From Companilactobacillus futsaii JCM 17355 (GTDB lineage Bacteria; Bacillota; Bacilli; Lactobacillales; Lactobacillaceae): a stretch of 64,000 nucleotides of DNA. Location of the stretch: NCBI RefSeq assembly GCF_001435505.1, contig NZ_AZDO01000003.1, forward strand, positions 1-64,000, given 5' to 3'. The notes beneath the pieces were generated by a model, which was given only the letters and a program-made list of their open reading frames with translations, ran no database searches and was not told the DNA's origin. Positions 25,121 to 35,678 of the stretch are shown in pieces (position 1 is the first letter of the stretch; every line of letters begins with the position of its first letter). A program made the position numbers and the translations under genes.

Positions 25121-25600
25121 TTAAATATTATTAATGATCTGAATACTTTTACCAGTTTTAAAATCAACTAAATTGTAGCCGATTTTACCATTTTTCTTTT
25201 GGAAAGTTACTTCCCAAGTAGGTTTCTTTTTATAAATTCCTAAATTTATATGCAAAATCTTCTTAGCACCATAACGTTGGGCTACTCCATCAATAATCGT
25301 TTGACGAACTGGTGCATTGTTTTTGTTGAAAATATCAGTTTTACCACTTTTGGCATCAATAACGATGTATCGATACTTTTCACCTTTTGTTAAACCACCG
25401 ACTGCATAATATTGCTTTTTACGCGTATAGTTACCGAAATAATCAGGCTGAACGATGCCAGCCTTTTCTTTGGCAATTTCGTTAGCTTGTGATTTAGCAC
25501 TCGAGTTTGGTGCTGTCGAAAGATTCAAATAGGTTAATGCAGAAACTATTGCTAATGCAATTAATGAAATGGTCAATAAGATTTTTGTACTTTTATTCAT
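25121..25600 (-). CDS. ypmB: YpmB/TseB-like membrane-anchored protein (DUF5590)
   Basis: 159 residues. One N-terminal membrane segment (about 7-26: ILLTISLIALAIVSALTYL) is followed by an extracellular domain of two PepSY-like repeats (YYAVGGLTKGEKYRYIVIDA; TWEVTFQKKNGKIGYNLVDF). In Bacillus the homologue YpmB/TseB is encoded between dinG and asnS-dnaD and modulates a class A or B PBP. The same dinG-ypmB-dnaD order here supports the call, although aspB and asnS are absent from the interval. Function here is inferred. Confidence 0.82.
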   Translation of the reverse strand: MNKSTKILLTISLIALAIVSALTYLNLSTAPNSSAKSQANEIAKEKAGIVQPDYFGNYTRKKQYYAVGGLTKGEKYRYIVIDAKSGKTDIFNKNNAPVRQTIIDGVAQRYGAKKILHINLGIYKKKPTWEVTFQKKNGKIGYNLVDFKTGKSIQIINNI

Positions 25601-25645
25601 AATACTTCCTTTTTTACTAACAAAAATAGTATAGCAATAATTTAC

Positions 25646-28465
25646 TTAATTCAAAAAGTCATTTATATCTTTTTTAATAGAATCCATATCCTCATTGATT
25701 ACTGGTAATCCTTTTGGCAACGAATCCAAAATAGTTTTACCATAATTCTTCGTCAAAATACGATTATCCAACAATAAGATCACGCCCCGATCATTGGGAG
25801 TTCTAATCAAACGACCCAAGCCTTGACGTAATTGTAAGATAGCATTTGGCAAAGAATCAACTTTAAAAACATTTAAATCTTGTTGTTTCAAAATATCCTG
25901 TTTAATTCTAACATCTGGTTGTTCAGGTGATTCAAATGGAATTCGAGTCACGATTAGGATTTCTAGAACTTTTTTAGGAAAGTCGACACCTTCCCAAAAC
26001 GAGTTTGCTCCCAATAAGACCGATCGACGACCAATTGCAAAACGTTTCTTGATCTTTTCATTAGAGCCGGTCACACCTTGCGCCAAAATCTCCCATTTTT
26101 CTTTAACGTCCGTTTCCATCAGCCGTTCATAAACTTTCGCTAAAGTGTTTAACGAATTGAACAAAATCATTGTTTGATGGTTTAAATTATCCAGAATATC
26201 AACAATATATTCTGTAACCATATCAAAATATTCTTCACTGTTAAGCGATTGGATATCTGGTAAGTTAGCTGGCAAATAAATTTTACTATTTTTAGAAATA
26301 CTATTCATATCCGGCAAAATAATCATCTGATTAATTTGATTCTGATTCAATTGGGTATCCAAAATAAAATGTGAAAAATCCTTTTGAATCGTAATAGCCG
26401 CACCTATTGCAAAAATCTGGCTAAATCTATCTGTCGTATCTGCAATCAAATCACGAATATCGTATTGTCGCCAACTGATTTTCAAGGTTTTTGGATCGTA
26501 GTAATCACGCATTTCTAATTGTAAACCAAATTTATTATCAGGACTCTTTAAAGCTTGCAACAGTTCATCTAGGTTTTTCAAAACTGTTCGCAATTTAGCA
26601 TTTTCAATCGTCAAATTAGAGATTACCTTGGATAATTCCACTGAAATAAAGTTTTTCTGGAAATTATATTGATCAAATAAAGTTTCAACTCGATTGGAAA
26701 TCAACGACAATTCAACAATCAAATCAGACAATAATTCAGCTAATTGATCATTATCTTTACCAAATTCGTTGCTACTGTCTAAAATTGAAACGAATTCTTG
26801 TCGATCTTTGAAACTAACTTTATTCCGAATATAATTACCAAAAATATTGTATTCGATGCGTTCCATTAATTCATCAACCGCTTGAAAGTGAGTTTCCATC
26901 GTCTGTAGATCTTGGTAATTCCATAACTGTGTTGTTACTTCAGTAAAAGCATAACGCAGCGTTACACGATTTTGATAAAGAATATCGCTGATTTTTTTGA
27001 CGTATTCATTCAATTTCAAAAAATCAATCGTTGGTGAACTAGCATCCCGCAAACTACCGGCAAAATGATTAGCTTCATCAATTACTAAGTAAGAATTTCC
27101 ACCCCAAAATTGACTATCTAGATGTCTAGCTAAGAATGACTGGTTAGTGACTAAAATCTTAGATTCTAAATAACGATTTTGTTGATAAAGCCAAAAATCA
27201 TCATTGCTATAAATTGAGTTTTCTTTGGGTTCACCACGATGTCTAATAATGCTAAACAAAGGACTGCTGTAATTAGTTAAATGTAATTCACTCAAATCAC
27301 CGGTCGTAGTCATCGTCAACCAAACAATAATCTTCATTTTTAAAATAGCTGTGTGACTATGCAAACGATAATTATCTAAAGCTTCAGAGAAACGATCCAA
27401 ATCAATGAAATTATAACTACTCTTAACAATTTCAGCATGATAATTATTACCTGTTACTTGGTTCAATAATGGAATCGATTGCTCAACGATTTGCTGTTGC
27501 AAAACCTTTGTTGTTGTTGCAATTACCAGTTTTTGATCACTGTTGATCAAATAAGATAGTGGCAACAAATAACCTAGAGTCTTACCTGCCCCAGTTGGCG
27601 CTTCAATTAGATTCCACTTTTTATATTTGTCACGATGTTGACTAGTCTTATAAATATTATCCATCAACTTGGATTGGTTCACTCGATAATCAAGAATGCC
27701 AGCAAGTAATTTCTTTTTGGCTTCTTTAGATTGTGGATATTTAGTCGAATGATCAATTTGTTCACTAACATGGAAATCTTTTTTTCGTAAAATAAGACCT
27801 CCACGCTCATACAAGTAAGCTGGTAAAACTTCTGTTCGAGCATTCTTTTCTCGCTCTTCTAAAACAGTTTTAAAGACTAAATCTGTTTCCCTCAAAGTAT
27901 TCTTACCAAATTTAGCCAATAATCGCAAAGTATCTAAAGGTAATTGCTGAACTCGTTTTAAAATAACTAAAAACAATTCTGCAGTAACATGAGCATCACT
28001 ATTAGCACTATGTGGATTCTTATGGACGATACTCAAATAACGTGTTAAATCTTGTAACTTATAACTACTGATAGTTGGAAAGAGAATTTGCGATAATTCA
28101 ACGGTATCGATAGCTTTGACATTTAGTTGATTCATTCCGATACGTTTAAATTCACGATTTAAAAAGGTCAAATCAAAATTCACATTATGTGCAATAAAAA
28201 CTCGATTTTTTAAAAGTTTAAAGATATCAGGTGCAACTTCTTCAAATGTAGGTGAATCTTTAACATCTTCATCACTCAAACCAGTTAAGGCAGTAATTCG
28301 ATTAGGAATCGATACCTTAGGATTGATTTTTTGATCATAAATATGCGTGATTTCACCATTTTCGATAAGGGCACAGCCGAATTGAATTATACGCCCGTTG
28401 TCATGCCAATTAGAATTGGTCGTTTCCAGATCAACAACAGCGTAAGTGTTTTTCAAATCATTCAC
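25646..28465 (-). CDS. dinG: DinG-type helicase with N-terminal DEDD exonuclease domain
   Basis: 939 residues. An epsilon-like exonuclease domain at about 1-175 shows YAVVDLETTNSNWHDNGR, FIAHNVNFDLTFLNREF and HSANSDAHVTAELF. The superfamily 2 XPD-like helicase follows: EAPTGAGKTLGYLLP (Walker A, about 290), YLVIDEANHF, GANSFWEGVDFP and LRQGLGRLIR. Between Walker A and the DEAN box there is no cysteine, so the iron-sulfur domain of E. coli DinG and XPD is absent. Homologues with this layout include Staphylococcus DinG, reported as a 3'-5' exonuclease. It is in tandem with addAB (15-bp gap). Confidence 0.9.
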   Translation of the reverse strand: MNDLKNTYAVVDLETTNSNWHDNGRIIQFGCALIENGEITHIYDQKINPKVSIPNRITALTGLSDEDVKDSPTFEEVAPDIFKLLKNRVFIAHNVNFDLTFLNREFKRIGMNQLNVKAIDTVELSQILFPTISSYKLQDLTRYLSIVHKNPHSANSDAHVTAELFLVILKRVQQLPLDTLRLLAKFGKNTLRETDLVFKTVLEEREKNARTEVLPAYLYERGGLILRKKDFHVSEQIDHSTKYPQSKEAKKKLLAGILDYRVNQSKLMDNIYKTSQHRDKYKKWNLIEAPTGAGKTLGYLLPLSYLINSDQKLVIATTTKVLQQQIVEQSIPLLNQVTGNNYHAEIVKSSYNFIDLDRFSEALDNYRLHSHTAILKMKIIVWLTMTTTGDLSELHLTNYSSPLFSIIRHRGEPKENSIYSNDDFWLYQQNRYLESKILVTNQSFLARHLDSQFWGGNSYLVIDEANHFAGSLRDASSPTIDFLKLNEYVKKISDILYQNRVTLRYAFTEVTTQLWNYQDLQTMETHFQAVDELMERIEYNIFGNYIRNKVSFKDRQEFVSILDSSNEFGKDNDQLAELLSDLIVELSLISNRVETLFDQYNFQKNFISVELSKVISNLTIENAKLRTVLKNLDELLQALKSPDNKFGLQLEMRDYYDPKTLKISWRQYDIRDLIADTTDRFSQIFAIGAAITIQKDFSHFILDTQLNQNQINQMIILPDMNSISKNSKIYLPANLPDIQSLNSEEYFDMVTEYIVDILDNLNHQTMILFNSLNTLAKVYERLMETDVKEKWEILAQGVTGSNEKIKKRFAIGRRSVLLGANSFWEGVDFPKKVLEILIVTRIPFESPEQPDVRIKQDILKQQDLNVFKVDSLPNAILQLRQGLGRLIRTPNDRGVILLLDNRILTKNYGKTILDSLPKGLPVINEDMDSIKKDINDFLN

Positions 28466-28480
28466 CTCTCATCTTTTTTC

Positions 28481-31400
28481 TTAAAGTTTAACTGCTTGGT
28501 CTTTCTTCAAGAAATAAAGATATTTGCCCAAAACGGGCTTTTTCTTGATTGCTTCAATCGCTTTTGCGTACAAATTAACTTGTCCTGAATACTTCTTAAC
28601 AAGTTCATCTTCATTTTGGCTAGTAACATGATCAGTTTTGTAGTCAAAAATAATTACGCCTTCATCTAATTCAATCACTCCATCAATAATACCATGAACT
28701 AAGATTTTATCGTTAATAGAATAATCTTTTGCAGTATCTTTAAATAATTTTCTGGCCGGCATCAAAATTGAACAAGGAAATTCTCGACTGACGTTTTGAT
28801 GATTAGTGACAATCTCTTTGCCTAAATCACTTTGGTAAAACTTAGCCAAACTAGAGCAATCGATTTTTTTCGCTAGTTCCGGTGTCAATAATTTTTCATT
28901 CGTCATTTGAGTAACTAATTCTTCAAAATCGTCAATCTCTGGTGTCTTTTCTATATTGATCTTTTGAAGAACTAAGTGAGTCGCACTACCAACTTCAGCA
29001 TTGGTAACTTTTTTGGTCTTCGTCAAAAAATCCGGTTGAGCAAATGAACCTAGATTATAACGTGATTTTTCTGGCAACATCTCGGCCATATTTTCGTTGT
29101 CAGGGTCTTCAAACAAACCTTTGATTTCAGAAACGGATTGATAAGCGGTTGTTTCGACTGATTCTTGATATTGATAATTCAGATCCAAAATATCAGCAAC
29201 AGCATCCTTGAATAATTGACTGGGTTCTTTAGGAAGCAATTTGATTTTTTGATTTTTAGGAGCCTTAGTATCTTCAGCTTTAGCCGCAATTAATTTGAAT
29301 TGCAAGTGACTGTCTTCATCGTAATAATCAGGAGCAACAGCATCTTGTAAAGTACTGATGCCCACTAAGTTCTGAAAATTATTAGCTTTCATCCTAGTAG
29401 ATTCATTGACTAAATTATTAGTCATAGCTACATTATTCCAAGTTTTTAATAATTTATCTGAATCTTTGGTAAAGCCTAGCATGATCAACTTTTGCTTAGC
29501 TCTAGTCAAAGCTACATACAATAGCCGCATTTCTTCAGAAACGGTAGCAATTTTCTTTTGATAACTAATAATTCCTCGTGGGATCGTTCGATATTTGATT
29601 CTCGTTTCGTTGTCAGCCACCGTTATCCCAATACCTTTTTGAGCGTCAAAGACCGTGTCTGAATTAACATCCATCATATTGAACTTCTTATCCATATCTA
29701 AATAGATCACGATTGGAAATTCCAAGCCTTTTGAACCATGGACTGTCATAACTTTGACAGTATCATCGTTAGCTTCAATACTATTAGGCTGCGAAAGGTC
29801 TTTGTCTAATTTTTGCATCCGTTGAATAAAGTTAATGAATTGGTGCAAACCTTTATAATTATTTTCTTCATATGCGTTAGCCCGCTGGTACAAAGCATGT
29901 AAATTAGCAGCACGTTGTTTGCCACCTGGCATCCCAGAAACATATTCCAAAATACCAGTCTCTTGATAAATTTTCCAAATCAAACGAGCAATACTATTTT
30001 TATTAGCAAAATCACGATAATTATCCAGTTGAACTAAAAACGTACTGATTTTATTTTTAAGACGTTCTTCAGCATTTTCAAAAGCTGCATATTCATTTAA
30101 GGCCGTAAAATAACCATTACGTTTATCGATCAATCTGATTTTGGCTAATTCTTCTTCATTCAAACCAACGATTGGTGACCGTAAAACGGCAACTAGTGGG
30201 ATATCTTCGTATGGATTATCAACTAGTTTCAACATCGACATCATAATTTGTAATTCCGTTGTCTGGAAGTAGTTCTGAGCATCCTTGACCATGACGGGGA
30301 TATTTACCTTAGAAAAATAAGAAATAATATCGGTATTGTTATCCCTAACTCGTGACAGTATGGCAATATCAGAATATTTCAGTGGGCGAATCTTCTCAGC
30401 TTCAGTATCAGCCTTTATTTTGCTGTCGTAAATTTCAAATCCTTGGTCGATCAAACTCTGAATTTTTTTAGCAGCGGCACTGATCAGAGTTTGCCGTTTT
30501 GTGACTTCTTCATCTTCATCACCAATATAAACGTCAAACTCATTAGTCGTATCGACAGAATCAGGAAAATTAGTCCCCGTAATCAGTTTAGATTTCTCAT
30601 CGTAGTCGATATCACCAATCTTTTTATCAAAAATCCTAGTAAAAATGTTATTGACGAAATCATCGACAGCTTTTGAGGAACGGAAATTCATTGATAATTG
30701 AATCAATTCATCATCATTATCTTCTTTTTGAAAAGCTTCGTATTTTTCGGTAAACAATCTAGGAGCTGCTTGTCTAAAACCATATATCGATTGTTTGATA
30801 TCCCCTACCATAAAACGATGATTATTCTCGCACGACAATAAATCGATGATCTTATCCTGCATCGCGTTAACATCTTGATATTCATCGATCATTAATTCAT
30901 GAAATTTATTTTGGTAATACTCTTGAGCAATTCTTCTACCATCAACTTCCCCCTCTAAAATATCGACTGCTCGATGTTCTAAATCATTAAAGTCTAGGAC
31001 GTGACTATTCGTTTTGAGTTTTTGAAATTCCTTGATAAAGCTGTATTCAACTTCAACTAATTTTTGTACTAAACTTTGAGCAACTCTTAGAGCTTCATCA
31101 ACACCAGCTTCTGGTTTCAAGAAATAATCAGTGACGAGACTCTTCAGTTGATCATCTAAAGTCTTCTTGACCTCCCCTGTTTCATTCATAAGCGAAAGGT
31201 CTTTTCCTTCTTTATCAGCTTTGGTAACACGTTGCTTTTTATTCTTAAATTTAAAGTTATAAAAAAATTCTTGTAATTGATCATAATTATACTGTGATAA
31301 CTCAGCATAGATTTTTTGCAATCTTTCTTCAGCTTCTTTAAAGACATTTAAATATGTTCCTGCCAACTCATCTTCTAAAGCTAAATCTAGGCCTTGTTTG

Positions 31401-32089
31401 ACCGTCAATAAAATTTCATCTAGACGTAATTTGATCTGGGGCAAAAATTCTTTTTGATAGAAGTCACTCTGACTAAATGACTTTTTAAATTGATAAGTCT
31501 TGCTTAAATTATCCAAATAAGCTCTAGTATCACTAGTTGTAATTGCAAAATCGTATAGTTTAAAAATAATATCTTTTAAACCATCATCAGTTTTGTCATT
31601 AGTAAAATTATCAGTCAATTTAATGAAATCTAAATCACCTTTGCTGTAATACTTATTACGAATGTTATCGTAAGCCTGTTCTTGAATAATCGATTTTTCA
31701 GTATCATCACTCAATAAGCGAAAATTAGGGTCTAGGTCGATCACATAATAAAATTTCTTGATCACACTTAAACAAAAGGCGTGTAAAGTACTAATGTTAG
31801 CCATCGGAATATGAAAAATCTGTTTTTGGAGACGTCTTTTTTCTTCAGCGTTATTAGTTTGATTAACGGCATCTTTCAAGGCTTTAAGTAAACGGTCTTT
31901 CATCTCTTGAGCGGCTGCTTCGGTAAAAGTTGCTACCAATAGATTATCAACATCTTCATCGCTTTTTAATTCACGTAAGATTCGTTCGATTAAAATGGTC
32001 GTTTTTCCAGAACCAGCGGCTGCAGAAACTAAAATATCATGTCCACGATGTTCAATTGCTTTTTTCTGATCTTGTGTCCACTCAGGCAT
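28481..32089 (-). CDS. addA: AddA/RexA helicase-nuclease subunit
   Basis: 1202 residues. A UvrD-type superfamily 1 helicase with Walker A SAAAGSGKTTILIERIL (about 23-39), DFNDLEHRAVDIL, LMIDEYQDVNAMQDKII (Walker B), GDIKQSIYGFRQA, TVHGSKGLEFPIVI and EEMRLLYVALTRAKQKL. A C-terminal RecB-type nuclease has GVIELDEGVIIFDYKTDHV (about 1143-1161; Asp-x-Lys). With AddB it processes double-strand breaks to 3' overhangs and recognises Chi; in lactic acid bacteria the pair is named RexAB. Its start overlaps the addB end by 8 bp, showing co-translation. There is no sign of truncation. Confidence 0.94.
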   Translation of the reverse strand: MPEWTQDQKKAIEHRGHDILVSAAAGSGKTTILIERILRELKSDEDVDNLLVATFTEAAAQEMKDRLLKALKDAVNQTNNAEEKRRLQKQIFHIPMANISTLHAFCLSVIKKFYYVIDLDPNFRLLSDDTEKSIIQEQAYDNIRNKYYSKGDLDFIKLTDNFTNDKTDDGLKDIIFKLYDFAITTSDTRAYLDNLSKTYQFKKSFSQSDFYQKEFLPQIKLRLDEILLTVKQGLDLALEDELAGTYLNVFKEAEERLQKIYAELSQYNYDQLQEFFYNFKFKNKKQRVTKADKEGKDLSLMNETGEVKKTLDDQLKSLVTDYFLKPEAGVDEALRVAQSLVQKLVEVEYSFIKEFQKLKTNSHVLDFNDLEHRAVDILEGEVDGRRIAQEYYQNKFHELMIDEYQDVNAMQDKIIDLLSCENNHRFMVGDIKQSIYGFRQAAPRLFTEKYEAFQKEDNDDELIQLSMNFRSSKAVDDFVNNIFTRIFDKKIGDIDYDEKSKLITGTNFPDSVDTTNEFDVYIGDEDEEVTKRQTLISAAAKKIQSLIDQGFEIYDSKIKADTEAEKIRPLKYSDIAILSRVRDNNTDIISYFSKVNIPVMVKDAQNYFQTTELQIMMSMLKLVDNPYEDIPLVAVLRSPIVGLNEEELAKIRLIDKRNGYFTALNEYAAFENAEERLKNKISTFLVQLDNYRDFANKNSIARLIWKIYQETGILEYVSGMPGGKQRAANLHALYQRANAYEENNYKGLHQFINFIQRMQKLDKDLSQPNSIEANDDTVKVMTVHGSKGLEFPIVIYLDMDKKFNMMDVNSDTVFDAQKGIGITVADNETRIKYRTIPRGIISYQKKIATVSEEMRLLYVALTRAKQKLIMLGFTKDSDKLLKTWNNVAMTNNLVNESTRMKANNFQNLVGISTLQDAVAPDYYDEDSHLQFKLIAAKAEDTKAPKNQKIKLLPKEPSQLFKDAVADILDLNYQYQESVETTAYQSVSEIKGLFEDPDNENMAEMLPEKSRYNLGSFAQPDFLTKTKKVTNAEVGSATHLVLQKINIEKTPEIDDFEELVTQMTNEKLLTPELAKKIDCSSLAKFYQSDLGKEIVTNHQNVSREFPCSILMPARKLFKDTAKDYSINDKILVHGIIDGVIELDEGVIIFDYKTDHVTSQNEDELVKKYSGQVNLYAKAIEAIKKKPVLGKYLYFLKKDQAVKL

Positions 32090-35000
32090 TGTCTTCCTCC
32101 AAAATTTCTCCGATTTTTTCTAGTACATCTTTTTTGTTGTAGTTGATAATATCGTGATATTCATTTTCTGGTAACATTGCATCAAATTCAAAAATTGGCC
32201 GAAAATCACTATATTGTAAATCGGTAATCTTTTTATAACGATAAGGATTAAGATTTAATTTCCCTGAATAAATCTTCTCCCCAGCAGATTTAATCAAACG
32301 ACGATTATAATTGAGAATCTTGAACAAATCTTCATCAGAAATTACATTGTCTTTGCCAAAGCTGACTACTGGAGACCTAGATGATCTTGCATTTTTAGCA
32401 GTTCTAGCTTCAGTATCAAAATTATCCAACAGATCCTCATCATTTAGTAAAATCCCTTGCAGTTTGAACTGTGACAATATTTGTTCAGCAATCGGTACTT
32501 GTTTTTTACTTAGCGGAATGAAGGGATTGCTGATGTGTTCATATAAAGCTCCTCCAACTTTTACGTCAGAATTATCTACTTTAAATAGTTCCAAATTGTT
32601 ATTCAAGCTTTGAATGTAAGTTGGCATCTGCATAGTGATACCATTTAAAAATTGTGGGAAATTGAAATCTTTATCGCTTGACTTATAATCGATAATCGTC
32701 AAATAAGCTAACGCTTGTTCTGGCAAAAGCATTTCATCGATTCGGTCGATTTTTCCACGGACGTTGATCTTGTGATCACCAGATAATTGATAAGACAACC
32801 CTGGTAGATCTTGTTGATTATTGATCCGGCCAAAGGTAACTTCAGAACGCTTTGGATTAAAGCCATTTCTTTGATACTGTTGTCTCATATTTTTAACTAA
32901 TTGAACTAGGGTACTTTGCAATTTGTCAGAAATATAAAGCATTCGCGCAGATGATTTGAATATTTTGTTTTCCGGCAAACTGGCCTGTTCTTCAAATAAA
33001 TCAGCGATCAGTTTCGTTATTTCTTGATCATTAAAATCGACTAATTTTTGATTATGTTGATTAAGATATTTGACCAAGCTATCTAAGACGGCATGAAAGA
33101 CTGAACCTGTTTGAGCTGGTGTTATTTCAAATAATTGTCGTGGATACAAACGTAAACCATATCTCAAGAAATATTCGTATTCATTTTTGTAGAAAGTTTC
33201 CAATTGAGAAATTGAAACATTGATATTTTTTCCATACAAAGCATTGACCGTCTTTGGAGTTAAATCAACCGGCTTATTTTGATAATTCAAGGAACTCAAA
33301 GCAAACTCAGAGGTCTCTTTGTCGCGTCCTAACAATTGTTTACGCACGTATTGCCAGGCGTCTGGTAAATCAGCATTTTTATCCAAAGCGCTTCTGGAAA
33401 TCCTAATTAAATAATTCAAAGTTGAAGCTTTTGAACCAATGTATTGCAAAATATGATTGTCTTCTAAGTCATCAGTCGCTGGGTTGAGTAGCTTGTCTTC
33501 AACTTCCAAATTAAAATGGTCCTTGATTCGCTTGACATAGCTGGATAATTCCTGCTTTTTGTTATCTTCAGTTAAATTAGGATAAGTGAAGATCAAGCGC
33601 TGTGAACTGGCTGTAAATGAAATATCATGCAAGTATGGCTCGGCATTATTGATCACTTCATCTGATTCTTTCAAATACTTACCATCAGTAAAATTATTAT
33701 TCAAAAATCCTCGCTCATCATCAGTCACAAGATTATTAGAAACTGTTGACCCTGGCATATTGGCGGTAGTTGAGCCCAAAATAAAAGTGATTTTTCGATT
33801 ATTTGGTTGAATCATTCCAATTTCTGAAATACTTACAGCATCAAGTGTTGAAGGAATTTGTGAATAAGTAGCATTTTCAAAAGCTGCATCCAAAATACTA
33901 ATGAAGTCTTCTGATTCAAATTCTTTTTCACCAAAAACAGTGACATATTCGTCCAAAATTTGATTGAATAAATTAACGATTTGTTCAGGTTGATTAGCCA
34001 AAGTTAGATTTTGTTCTTCAGTTGCTTGCTTTTGCCAAGTTAACAAAACATCAAAGACATGATTATTAGTCAAAAAAGCATATAAAGCAGAGGCACTTTC
34101 TAATGAAGACAATTTCTGATCCAAAAACTTGCCTAATTGTTGATAGATTGATTTTATGAAACTCTTAATGACATTGATCAATTGATATTCATGGATTTTT
34201 TCGGCATCAACTTTCTCATCCAATTGAACAACTGGTTTGAAGACAGCACCTAGCCAATTCTTTTTAGTCGTACCATTGGCTAAAGCATAATTTTCCGTGA
34301 GATCTAAGGCTTGTCTAAAAGTTGCTAAATCATCTTTGAATTCATCTGGAATCAATAACTCGGTTCTTAACAAACTGATAACATCGTCTTCTTGCATCCC
34401 TTTGTTGTGTACAGCAAACAATAAATCGATCAATCGCTTGAAAGGATGGTTAGCCATTTTCTTTTGTAAATCGATGAAATAAGGAACTTCATTATTTTCC
34501 ATAAATGATTCAACGAAAGAGCCATATTCCGATAAATTACGAGCTAAAATCAAAAAGTCATTGTAGCGATAATCTTGACGAGCGACCATTTGTCGAATGT
34601 ACGAACTAACCGCAGAGATCTCGGTCTGTTTGTCCGTACATCTCCAGACTTGAACTGAACGCTTATCATCAAAAATTGAAGGTTTGATATTTCCCACGCC
34701 ACTAGATTGAATCCAATAATTTTCCAATTTAGCTAAGTCGGAACTGATTCTTGGCTTTTGTGCAAAATAATCTTTACTAGCAATTTGTTGTTTTTTGGCA
34801 AAATCATTCAATTGTTGGTATGTTGAATCTGCTCGATAATAAAAATCAGCTGGATCAGTTTGTTTTGATTTTTCTAAAACTAATGACACATCTAGATTGC
34901 CACTATTGATCATCAATGATTTCACCAAATTTAACTCGGTAGCTGTAAATGATGAAAATCCTTCGATATAAAAATGATATTGATCGGTTTTAATTTTAGT

Positions 35001-35576
35001 ATTCAAAAAATCAGCCAAAGCATTCAACTGAAAATCATTCGTATTATAATTTTTAATTTGTTCCAAATAAGCTGTATAAATCAAATTCAATTCTTGAATT
35101 TTATCGGCAAAAACATCTTGTCCATTGTCATTCAAAACTAATTCGATATCTTCTGGCTGAACTTGACCGTTCATAAACTCATTGAATTGGGAAATCATTT
35201 GATCCAAAAATCCCGGTTTATCGATCATCCCTGAAAAAATCTTCAAATTCTTTTTATGAGTTTGAACGATTTCTTTTAGCAACATAGCTGCTTTAGTTTG
35301 CGTTAGGCTTTCTAAGTTATACTCACCACTGTCACGCAAAAAATACCAAGCTAAACGTGAGAACGAAAAAGTTTGGACATTATTTGTAGCAATCAATTCA
35401 TCGTCATCATTACCAAATGATTTGAGGATATTGACTTCAGATTCGAATTTTATGTGATTGGGAACTAAGAAGAAAAATTGTCCCGCTGGATCTTTTTTAA
35501 AATCTTCATTAAATAATTCCATCATTTTTTGATGATGGTCAAATTGGTTCTTACCTAATACAAAATTTAATGTCAT
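32082..35576 (-). CDS. addB: AddB/RexB helicase-nuclease subunit without Fe-S cysteines
   Basis: 1164 residues. It matches RexB-type AddB: an inactivated helicase fold in the N-terminal part (GKNQFDHHQKMMELF, FFFLVPNHIKFESE, in place of a functional Walker A) and a C-terminal nuclease with LTIIDYKSSDKDFNF (Asp-x-Lys). Bacillus AddB holds a [4Fe-4S] cluster through cysteines that include a late CxxCxxxxxC block. Here the corresponding end reads ITDLQYSDFRPIFEFDAM without cysteine, and only one Cys (in VWRCTD) was seen in the protein. It is first in the addB-addA-dinG run and divergent from the mevalonate operon. Confidence 0.92.
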   Translation of the reverse strand: MTLNFVLGKNQFDHHQKMMELFNEDFKKDPAGQFFFLVPNHIKFESEVNILKSFGNDDDELIATNNVQTFSFSRLAWYFLRDSGEYNLESLTQTKAAMLLKEIVQTHKKNLKIFSGMIDKPGFLDQMISQFNEFMNGQVQPEDIELVLNDNGQDVFADKIQELNLIYTAYLEQIKNYNTNDFQLNALADFLNTKIKTDQYHFYIEGFSSFTATELNLVKSLMINSGNLDVSLVLEKSKQTDPADFYYRADSTYQQLNDFAKKQQIASKDYFAQKPRISSDLAKLENYWIQSSGVGNIKPSIFDDKRSVQVWRCTDKQTEISAVSSYIRQMVARQDYRYNDFLILARNLSEYGSFVESFMENNEVPYFIDLQKKMANHPFKRLIDLLFAVHNKGMQEDDVISLLRTELLIPDEFKDDLATFRQALDLTENYALANGTTKKNWLGAVFKPVVQLDEKVDAEKIHEYQLINVIKSFIKSIYQQLGKFLDQKLSSLESASALYAFLTNNHVFDVLLTWQKQATEEQNLTLANQPEQIVNLFNQILDEYVTVFGEKEFESEDFISILDAAFENATYSQIPSTLDAVSISEIGMIQPNNRKITFILGSTTANMPGSTVSNNLVTDDERGFLNNNFTDGKYLKESDEVINNAEPYLHDISFTASSQRLIFTYPNLTEDNKKQELSSYVKRIKDHFNLEVEDKLLNPATDDLEDNHILQYIGSKASTLNYLIRISRSALDKNADLPDAWQYVRKQLLGRDKETSEFALSSLNYQNKPVDLTPKTVNALYGKNINVSISQLETFYKNEYEYFLRYGLRLYPRQLFEITPAQTGSVFHAVLDSLVKYLNQHNQKLVDFNDQEITKLIADLFEEQASLPENKIFKSSARMLYISDKLQSTLVQLVKNMRQQYQRNGFNPKRSEVTFGRINNQQDLPGLSYQLSGDHKINVRGKIDRIDEMLLPEQALAYLTIIDYKSSDKDFNFPQFLNGITMQMPTYIQSLNNNLELFKVDNSDVKVGGALYEHISNPFIPLSKKQVPIAEQILSQFKLQGILLNDEDLLDNFDTEARTAKNARSSRSPVVSFGKDNVISDEDLFKILNYNRRLIKSAGEKIYSGKLNLNPYRYKKITDLQYSDFRPIFEFDAMLPENEYHDIINYNKKDVLEKIGEILEEDNA

Positions 35577-35678
35577 ATTTATTCACCCGCAAAAATTTTA
35601 TCATAGTTAACTGTCATAAAGTGGAAATCATCACAATAGATGTATAAAATAAATACTTAGAGAAACTGAGGTGAGCAT

